From Spirochaetales bacterium (GTDB lineage Bacteria; Spirochaetota; Spirochaetia; SZUA-6; DRHE01): a stretch of 5,074 nt of DNA. This document shows positions 1-5,074 of this stretch, piece by piece (position 1 is the first letter of the stretch; each line of letters begins with the position of its first letter). The translations under genes and the position numbers were made by a program. The notes under the pieces were generated by a model. It searched no databases. It was not told where the DNA came from and saw nothing but the letters and a program-made list of their open reading frames with translations. The stretch spans positions 1-5,074 of the forward strand of contig DRHE01000408.1 of assembly GCA_011049745.1 (NCBI GenBank), in the 5' to 3' direction.

Positions 1-2418
1 AGTCAAAAGAGGACCCTGGCCCTGAATCTGCAGGAGATGAAGGCCATACGCAATTACTTTCAGCAATTAGAGGTGCAGGCGGAGCGCCGGGGTGTGGGGC
101 TTGAAGCCGGGCCCACGGATGTGGAGCTGGAGGCTATTGCCCAAACCTGGTCCGAGCACTGTCACCACAAGGTATTCAATGGCATTATCCATTACACAGA
201 TGAACACGGTAAAAAAAAGAAGATCAATTCCCTCTTCAATAGCTATATCAAGCGGGTAACCGAGGAACTTAATGCTCCCTGGCTGTTAAGCGTGTTCAAG
301 GACAATGCCGGAATAATCCGCTTCAATGACCGCCTTGCCCTGGTTTATAAAGTAGAGACCCACAACAGTCCCAGCGCTTTGGATCCCTACGGCGGCGCCA
401 TGACCGGGATCGTGGGGGTGAACCGCGATCCTCTTGGCGCCGGTATGGGGGCCAGGCTGACCGCCAATGTCTGGGGCTACTGTCTGGGCAATCCCCTGGC
501 CGCAGAAACTCTCTCTCCGCGCCTGCTACATCCCCACCGGATCAGGGAGGGGGTTCACCGCGGGGTAATCGAGGGCGGCAATCAGTCCGGTATACCCTAT
601 ATGCGTGGCTGGGAGCTTTTTGACCGGCGCTTCGCTGGCAAACCCCTGGTATTCTGCGGCACCCTGGGAGAAATGCCACTTGAAATTGCGGGTATACAGT
701 GCGAGCATAAAGAGGTGCATACCGGGGACATTATGGTAATGGTCGGCGGCCGCGTGGGTAAGGATGGTATTCACGGAGCCACCTTCTCCTCTGAGGAACT
801 GCACGAAGCTTCACCTGTTCAGGCGGTGCAGATTGGCGACCCCATTACCCAGAAAAAAATGGCGGACATGCTCTTAGAGGCGCGTGACCGGCTGCTATAC
901 AGAGCTATTACTGATAACGGCGCCGGGGGTTTAAGCTCTTCGGTTGGTGAGATGGCCCTGTTGTCCGGCGGCTGTGAAATGGACCTTGCCAGGGTTCCTC
1001 TAAAATACCAGGGCCTGAAAGCATGGGAGATCCTGATCTCTGAAGCCCAGGAGCGGATGACCCTGGCCGTTGCCCCTGAGAAGCTGGAAAGTTACCTATC
1101 ACTCTCTGCAAGGCGCAGGGTTGAATCGACCCCCCTGGGCCGTTTTACCGGCAGCGGAAAATTCCACATCTATTATGGAAACAAAACAGTGGCCTACCTG
1201 GACATGGAATTCCTGCACCATGGTGATCCTCAATATGAACTGGAAGCGCAATATATTAAGAAAGATTTTGAGGAACCTGAAGTTGATATTTCCGACCATG
1301 GTGAGGTTTTACGATTGATGCTTCAGCGCCTGAATATCTGTTCCAAAGAGGAAAAGGCGCGCCAGTATGATCACGAGGTAAAGGGCCGCAGTGTGATAAA
1401 GCCCTTTGTAGGCTGCAGCTTTGATGTTCCTTCAGATGGCTCAATTATGCTTGCCGGGCTCGATCAGCCCGAAGCTGCTGAACTCATGGGTATAGTGCTG
1501 GCCGAGGGGATTAATCCTTTTTACTCAGATATTGATCCCTACTGGATGGCTGCCTCGGTTGTGGATGAAGCTGTTCGCCGTGTAGTTGCTGTTGGCGGTG
1601 ATCCCGGCTATATTGCGGCCCTGGATAATTTCTGCTGGCCCAATGTTGTGAAAGAGAGCATGCCGGAGCGTTCTCATAAACTGGCCCAGCTGGTGCGCGC
1701 CAATCAGGGGCTCTACGATTATTGTAAGGGTTACAAGCTGCCATTGATCTCGGGAAAGGACAGCATGTCCAATGACTGTACGCTTACTGATCCCCCTATC
1801 TCCATTCCTCCCACCCTGCTGCTTTCCGTTGTCAGCCGGATCAGTGATGTAAGCCTGGCTGTTACCCTGGATGTTAAGAACCCCGGTGACCTGCTGTATA
1901 TGCTCGGAGAGACCATGGAAGAAATGGGAGGCTCTGAGTTTTACCGTTTTTACGGTGAGCGGAGCAGGGGCCGGCCTTACATTGGCAACAGTGTGCCGCG
2001 GGTAAAACTGGAAGCGGCCCGGAAACTCTATCAGGCCCTGGCCGAGGCCATAGCAGGCAGGCTGGTAGAGTCGGCTCATACACCGGCAATTGGCGGCCTG
2101 GGAGCGGCGCTGGCGTTTAAAAGTTTTGCAGGCGGTTATGGACTTCAAGTCGATCTGCGGGCTCTTCCCGCGCCTTCAGCAACAGCTGATTTTGTGCTGC
2201 TCTACTCGGAATCCAACAGCCGTTTTATTGTTACCATTGATCCGGGGAATAAAGAGAGCTTTGAAAAGCTGATGACGGGTATCAGTTGTTCACAAATCGG
2301 CAGGGTGACGGATAACGGGGAACTGCAGATCAGGGGCTTGAGCGGCGGGATTATTATCAGGGAGAATATTCATAAATTAAAAAGGGAATGGCAGGCCCCA
2401 TTAGGGAGTGAGGATTAA
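1..2418 (+). CDS. purL: Phosphoribosylformylglycinamidine synthase, PurL (large) subunit; probably 5'-partial
   Basis: This is the ATP-dependent synthetase subunit of FGAM synthase (FGAR + Gln + ATP to FGAM), cytosolic. Residues are numbered from the Met at base 37. The two-fold PurM-like architecture is visible. The first half has the SEHC motif (catalytic-type His41), ETHNSPS at 107-113 (His109 aligns with the Thermotoga PurL active-site His72), HGATFSS 246-252, TDNGAGGLSSS 292-302 and SEAQERM 335-341. The second half starts at YDHEVKG 444-450 and has DNFCW 530-534, GKDSMSN 573-579 and SESNSRF 724-730. No glutaminase domain is present; purQ follows with a one-base overlap. The frame is open from base 1 and contains no ATG, GTG or TTG before base 37. 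The ATG at 37 has AGGAG directly abutting it with no spacing, and the upstream residues (LALNLQEM) look like family sequence, so I infer that the N-terminus lies outside the window. A short PurL starting at 37 (793 residues) remains possible. Family assignment is very secure; the start is not. Confidence 0.96.
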   Translation, partial: SQKRTLALNLQEMKAIRNYFQQLEVQAERRGVGLEAGPTDVELEAIAQTWSEHCHHKVFNGIIHYTDEHGKKKKINSLFNSYIKRVTEELNAPWLLSVFKDNAGIIRFNDRLALVYKVETHNSPSALDPYGGAMTGIVGVNRDPLGAGMGARLTANVWGYCLGNPLAAETLSPRLLHPHRIREGVHRGVIEGGNQSGIPYMRGWELFDRRFAGKPLVFCGTLGEMPLEIAGIQCEHKEVHTGDIMVMVGGRVGKDGIHGATFSSEELHEASPVQAVQIGDPITQKKMADMLLEARDRLLYRAITDNGAGGLSSSVGEMALLSGGCEMDLARVPLKYQGLKAWEILISEAQERMTLAVAPEKLESYLSLSARRRVESTPLGRFTGSGKFHIYYGNKTVAYLDMEFLHHGDPQYELEAQYIKKDFEEPEVDISDHGEVLRLMLQRLNICSKEEKARQYDHEVKGRSVIKPFVGCSFDVPSDGSIMLAGLDQPEAAELMGIVLAEGINPFYSDIDPYWMAASVVDEAVRRVVAVGGDPGYIAALDNFCWPNVVKESMPERSHKLAQLVRANQGLYDYCKGYKLPLISGKDSMSNDCTLTDPPISIPPTLLLSVVSRISDVSLAVTLDVKNPGDLLYMLGETMEEMGGSEFYRFYGERSRGRPYIGNSVPRVKLEAARKLYQALAEAIAGRLVESAHTPAIGGLGAALAFKSFAGGYGLQVDLRALPAPSATADFVLLYSESNSRFIVTIDPGNKESFEKLMTGISCSQIGRVTDNGELQIRGLSGGIIIRENIHKLKREWQAPLGSED
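2403..2413 (+). promoter_or_regulatory. Ribosome binding site of purQ inside the end of purL
   Basis: AGGGAG at 2403-2408 lies nine bases before the purQ ATG, and a second weaker GAGG follows at 2410-2413. Both sit inside the last purL codons, which supports the ATG at 2418 as the purQ start. Confidence 0.6.
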
Positions 2419-2420
2419 TG
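2416..2420 (+). other. TAATG stop/start overlap joining purL and purQ
   Basis: The purL stop codon TAA (2416-2418) shares its last A with the purQ ATG (2418-2420). Such overlaps commonly allow a terminating ribosome to restart on the next gene. That would help balance the two subunits of one complex; the coupling is inferred, the overlap is seen. Confidence 0.75.
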
Positions 2421-3218
2421 GCTGAACCCAGGGCTCTAATTGTCACGGGCGATGGATTAAACTGTGAAGAGGAAACGGCCTTCGCCTTCCGGCTGGCAGG
2501 GGCTGAGCCCTGCCTGGTTCATATAACCGACCTGCTTGATGGTGAAAAGAAGCTAAAGAGTTATCAGATCCTGGCCTTTATCGGCGGTTTTTCCAATGGC
2601 GATCATCTGGGTGCGGGCAGAATCCAGGCCGGGCGCTTCAAGCACAGGTTGCAGGATGACCTGCAGAGTTTTATCAATGACCATAAGCCGATAATCGGCA
2701 TCTGCAATGGCTTTCAGACATTGGTGAAAATGGGCGTTCTTCCCGGGGAGGGAAAGGAGCGCTTTATTCAGAACTGTACAATCATGGGCAATGATTCCGG
2801 CAAGTTTGAGGACCGCTGGGTCTACCTGCGCTTAAATAAGGATTCCCCATGTATCTGGACCAGGGACATGGCAACTATTTTTCTGCCGGTGCGTCACGGC
2901 GAGGGTAAGTTCTTTACTGATGATCCGGGTATAATTCCAGCTCTATTTTCCAGTGGGCAGGTAGTGGCCCAATACTCTGATGATTCTTTTTCCTCTCCGG
3001 TAATGGATTATCCCCTCAATCCCAATGGTTCCCTACATGGTATTGCGGCTATCTGCGATCGGAGCGGTCTTATTTTCGGGCTGATGCCCCATCCGGAAGC
3101 CTTTCTTTATTCCTACAATCATCCCTCCTGGACCAGGATGGTTTCTTCAGGCCATATTTTGCCGGAACAAGGAGAGGGAGCAGCAATTTTCCTTAATGGT
3201 GTCACATATTTGCAGTAA
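2418..3218 (+). CDS. purQ: Phosphoribosylformylglycinamidine synthase, PurQ glutamine amidotransferase subunit
   Basis: This class I glutamine amidotransferase (triad type) hydrolyses glutamine and passes ammonia to PurL for FGAM formation. The 266-residue protein opens with a GDGLNCEEET segment (11-20), the usual PurQ N-terminal strand and loop. The nucleophile is Cys96 in GICNGFQ (94-100), and the other triad residues are His225 and Glu227 in MPHPEAF (223-229). NDSGKFEDRWV (125-135), RHGEGKF (159-165) and YPLNPNGS (198-205) are further PurQ signatures. The C-terminal tail, HPSWTR plus an LPEQGEGAAIF-like segment (235-258), resembles the glutaminase domain of large PurL/PurQ enzymes. The protein is somewhat longer than the roughly 230 residues of Bacillus-type PurQ. 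The start at 2418 is supported by the overlap with purL and the AGGGAG upstream. All catalytic residues are intact, so it should be functional. It is followed by a 24-base gap to the purN-like gene. Confidence 0.97.
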   Translation: MAEPRALIVTGDGLNCEEETAFAFRLAGAEPCLVHITDLLDGEKKLKSYQILAFIGGFSNGDHLGAGRIQAGRFKHRLQDDLQSFINDHKPIIGICNGFQTLVKMGVLPGEGKERFIQNCTIMGNDSGKFEDRWVYLRLNKDSPCIWTRDMATIFLPVRHGEGKFFTDDPGIIPALFSSGQVVAQYSDDSFSSPVMDYPLNPNGSLHGIAAICDRSGLIFGLMPHPEAFLYSYNHPSWTRMVSSGHILPEQGEGAAIFLNGVTYLQ

Positions 3219-3224
3219 GGCAGG

Positions 3225-3231
3225 AAGGAGG
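3225..3231 (+). promoter_or_regulatory. Strong Shine-Dalgarno sequence for the purN-like gene
   Basis: AAGGAGG lies eleven bases before the ATG at 3243, within the 24-base purine-rich gap after purQ; a weaker GAGG follows at 3234-3237. It fixes the start of the purN-like gene. It is the best Shine-Dalgarno match in the window. The gap shows no terminator-like hairpin, so read-through from purQ is expected. Confidence 0.75.
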
Positions 3232-3242
3232 AAGAGGAAACA

Positions 3243-4091
3243 ATGCGTAAAATCCCTACCGCCATTCTGATGAGCGGTTCAGGCAGCAATGCCCGTAAAA
3301 TAATTGAGTATGGTTCCAAATTGCTGGATATCCGGCTGATCCTTTCCGATAATCCAACTTCAAACTACAGATCCATCGCTCGTGATTACAGTATTGACCA
3401 GGCTCTTAATAATATCTACCGCTTTTATGGTGTTGAACCCGGTAAGGTTTCAGCAGCCGGGAGGAAGAGGTTTCGGGGTAAACGGAAACGCCTGACCTTT
3501 GATGCCCTGACCGACAAGATCCTGAAGGGCTATAATATAGAATTGATTGCCGCTGCCGGATATAACTGGCTCTTAAGTCCGCTTTTGTGCAACAATTATA
3601 TTATCGTTAATGTTCATCCCGGTGATCTGCGGGTACGCAATGAGGCTGGGAAGCGAATATATACCGGGCTTGGTTGGATACCCACGGCTAAAGCCCTGCT
3701 CAATGAAGAGCGGTACGTTCACACCACCACCCACCTGGTCACCGCAGAACTTGATGGCGGCGCTATTGCCAGGGTTTCGGCTCCGGTTGATGTTGGTTTC
3801 CTTGAGAATTTTGACCGGCAGAAGCTGCTGCCCTCAGGTGTTACACTTAAAGAGCTGATCCACGATGTGAACAATAACGGCGGTAAAGAATACGGCTCTA
3901 CATTACTCTACAGCCGCTCTAAAGAGCTTCAGGAAAAGCTTAAGGTGGTTGGAGATTGGCGGGAGTTTCCTATTACCATGCACCAGGTGGCGGATTATAT
4001 GTTGCAGGGCCGTTTACGCCAGGATGAAAGCGGCCTTATCATGGTGGATGACAGGGAGGCTTTCGATCTCTTTGTGACAGGGGAAGTTTAA
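3243..4091 (+). CDS. purN: Long, divergent phosphoribosylglycinamide formyltransferase (PurN-like)
   Basis: The likely reaction is transfer of a formyl group from 10-formyl-tetrahydrofolate to GAR, giving FGAR. The protein has 282 residues against about 212 in E. coli PurN. Matches seen: SGSGSN at 11-16 (phosphate-binding loop), an AAAGYNWLLSP segment (103-113) aligning with the E. coli folate-pocket LAGFMRILSP stretch, and NVHP at 123-126 giving Asn123 and His125 (E. coli Asn106 and His108). ELDGG at 169-173 gives Asp171 (E. coli Asp144), and the C-terminal QGRL...D segment (255-269) aligns with the E. coli ADGRL region. Oddities: a basic insert (about 60-85), an insert after His125 in place of the usual SLLP loop (about 127-145), and an extra stretch of about 30 residues (within about 185-245). 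The position in a purine operon just before purD supports a role in GAR formylation. A related formyltransferase with another substrate cannot be excluded. The start is set by the AAGGAGG upstream. Confidence 0.85.
   Translation: MRKIPTAILMSGSGSNARKIIEYGSKLLDIRLILSDNPTSNYRSIARDYSIDQALNNIYRFYGVEPGKVSAAGRKRFRGKRKRLTFDALTDKILKGYNIELIAAAGYNWLLSPLLCNNYIIVNVHPGDLRVRNEAGKRIYTGLGWIPTAKALLNEERYVHTTTHLVTAELDGGAIARVSAPVDVGFLENFDRQKLLPSGVTLKELIHDVNNNGGKEYGSTLLYSRSKELQEKLKVVGDWREFPITMHQVADYMLQGRLRQDESGLIMVDDREAFDLFVTGEV
4079..4083 (+). promoter_or_regulatory. Ribosome binding site of purD within the end of the purN-like gene
   Basis: AGGGG lies ten bases before the ATG at 4094, inside the last codons of the preceding gene, and is the only good candidate near this start. 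With a two-base gap between genes it suggests close translational linkage. Confidence 0.55.
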
Positions 4092-4093
4092 AT

Positions 4094-5074
4094 ATGGCCA
4101 GAGTTCTAATTGTGGGCGGCGGCGGCAGGGAGCATGCTCTTGCCTTTTTCCTGGGGCAGAGCAAGGATGTTGAAGAGGTATATATCGCTCCGGGCAATGC
4201 GGGGAGCGCCCTCTGCGGCACCAATATTGCTATTGATGTAACCAGGGGTGGAAATTTCTCATCACTAACCGATTTTGCCCACGAGAAGAGTATCGATCTT
4301 ACCATAGTGGGACCGGAGGTTCCACTGTGCAGCGGCCTGGTGGATTATTTGAAGAAGCGGGGCTTAAAAGCTTTCGGCCCCGGCAGCAGGGCGGCCAGGC
4401 TGGAGGGTGATAAGGTTTTTGCCCGGCGTTTTATGGAGCGTTATAATATTCCCCAGCCGGCCTTTACCGTTTTCGATCAATGGTCTGAAGCTAAGAGCTT
4501 CCTGCACTCCCTTACTGAACGAAGGATTGTAGTAAAAGCTGCCGGTCTTGCCGCGGGCAAGGGGGCTATTGTATGTGATAATCTGGCGCAGGCTTTAGAG
4601 GCGGCTGAAAATATTCTAAAAACCAGGGTATTCGGCAGCGCCGGTGACCAGGTGGTTATTGAGGAGTTCCTGGAAGGGGAGGAAGCATCTGTTTTTGCCA
4701 TCTGCGACGGCCGGAATGCTCTTTACCTGGCGCCGGCTCAGGACCATAAGCGCATCTTTGATGGTGATAAGGGGCCGAATACCGGCGGCATGGGGGCTTA
4801 TGCACCTGCACCCCTGTTAACCGGGGCTGTTATGAACAGGGTTGATAGGGAGATTATCCGGCCCCTGCTTGAGGCTATGGCTCTGGAAGGCACGCCTTAC
4901 CAGGGTTGCCTGTACGCCGGGTTGATGATCAAGGGAGGTGAAGCGAAGGTAGTTGAGTTTAACTGCCGTTTCGGAGACCCTGAGACCCAGGCGGTACTGC
5001 CCCTGCTGGATGAGGATCTTTACCAATTGCTGGCAGCTGCAGCCGCGGGGGGGCTGGAGGGCTACTCACCGGAA
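4094..5074 (+). CDS. purD: Phosphoribosylamine-glycine ligase (GAR synthetase), PurD; 3'-partial
   Basis: This ATP-grasp ligase makes GAR from 5-phosphoribosylamine, glycine and ATP, the second step of the pathway. The frame stays open from the ATG to the last base, giving 327 residues; the family is usually about 420, so roughly the last 95 lie beyond the window. Domains in order: the N-terminal Rossmann-like domain starting MARVLIVGGGGREHAL, APGNAG (32-37) and a VGPEVPL segment near residue 75. Next comes the LEGDK-F entry into the ATP-grasp region (about 105-110). The ATP-binding KAAGLAAGKG starts at about residue 148, IEEFLEGEEASV at about 200 and QDHKRIFDGDKGPNTGGMGAY at about 216-236. 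The metal/ATP-binding EFNCRFGDPETQ is near 295-307. The key basic and acidic residues of these motifs are present, so the visible part looks functional. The start follows the previous stop by two bases and has AGGGG ten bases upstream. No internal stop or frameshift is seen. Confidence 0.96.
   Translation, partial: MARVLIVGGGGREHALAFFLGQSKDVEEVYIAPGNAGSALCGTNIAIDVTRGGNFSSLTDFAHEKSIDLTIVGPEVPLCSGLVDYLKKRGLKAFGPGSRAARLEGDKVFARRFMERYNIPQPAFTVFDQWSEAKSFLHSLTERRIVVKAAGLAAGKGAIVCDNLAQALEAAENILKTRVFGSAGDQVVIEEFLEGEEASVFAICDGRNALYLAPAQDHKRIFDGDKGPNTGGMGAYAPAPLLTGAVMNRVDREIIRPLLEAMALEGTPYQGCLYAGLMIKGGEAKVVEFNCRFGDPETQAVLPLLDEDLYQLLAAAAAGGLEGYSPE

Noticed and set aside
37..39. ATG at base 37 as the true start of purL.
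   Set aside because: The AGGAG abuts it with no spacing, and the frame continues upstream with family-like sequence to the window edge. It is not fully excluded, because short PurL proteins such as the Thermotoga one begin near this point.
211..219. A run of eight A residues followed by G in purL forms an in-phase A-AAA-AAG heptamer, the type of sequence used for -1 frameshifting.
   Set aside because: A shift would end at a TAG after about eight codons (240-242), with no clear stimulatory hairpin or upstream Shine-Dalgarno element. A plain lysine-rich loop explains it. The frame on both sides is intact, so no sequencing indel is implied.
1525..2148. Long open frame on the minus strand inside purL (about 207 codons).
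   Set aside because: It lies wholly opposite well-conserved PurL sequence, shows no recognisable domain, and is explained by the codon composition of the sense gene. Other shorter antisense frames in the window are the same kind of shadow.
3219..3242. Intergenic gap between purQ and the purN-like gene as a possible terminator or riboswitch site.
   Set aside because: It is only 24 bases, nearly all purine, with no inverted repeat. It is fully accounted for by a ribosome binding site.
3610..3858. Open frame of about 82 codons on the plus strand inside the purN-like gene.
   Set aside because: It overlaps the conserved catalytic region of the formyltransferase in another frame, and its translation resembles no known protein.
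4535..4564. PurD ATP-grasp motif reads KAAGLAAGKG instead of the common KADGLAAGKG.
   Set aside because: The human GAR synthetase domain has Ser at the same position, so the Asp is not essential. The rest of the motif is intact.

Overview
The window is wall-to-wall plus-strand coding sequence from a bacterial de novo purine biosynthesis operon. It holds four genes, and the longest non-coding gap is 24 bases. In order they are: a large FGAM synthetase subunit (purL, running off the left edge), the glutamine amidotransferase subunit of the same enzyme (purQ), an unusually long GAR-formyltransferase-like protein (purN-like), and GAR synthetase (purD, running off the right edge). I see no RNA genes, mobile elements, CRISPR arrays, terminators or promoters; any operon promoter must lie upstream of the window.

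Layout. Bases 1-2418 encode PurL; the frame is open to the left edge, so its N-terminus is probably missing. purQ (2418-3218) starts inside the purL stop region in a TAATG junction, which suggests translational coupling of the two subunits of one complex. After a 24-base purine-rich gap with a strong Shine-Dalgarno sequence comes the purN-like gene (3243-4091). purD begins two bases after its stop (4094) and continues to the end of the window; about 327 of the roughly 420 residues usual for the family are present.

How the genes work together. PurD makes GAR from phosphoribosylamine, glycine and ATP. A PurN-type enzyme formylates GAR to FGAR. PurL with PurQ, and normally PurS, converts FGAR, glutamine and ATP to FGAM. 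The window therefore covers three consecutive pathway steps (steps 2 to 4).

Organism. Moderately GC-rich codons, tight gene packing, Shine-Dalgarno sequences of the AGGAGG type and a PurL of intermediate/large type with separate PurQ all fit a bacterium. An anaerobic Bacillota-like or related deep-branching lineage is my guess, but the sequence read by eye does not settle it.

Novelty. This is mostly ordinary core metabolism and I do not see a new kind of system. The part most worth a second look is the 282-residue PurN-like protein. It keeps the formyltransferase Asn-His-Asp triad but has three apparent insertions and lacks the usual loop after the catalytic His. Second is the PurL variant, whose second-half motif has lost its usual Asp residues.
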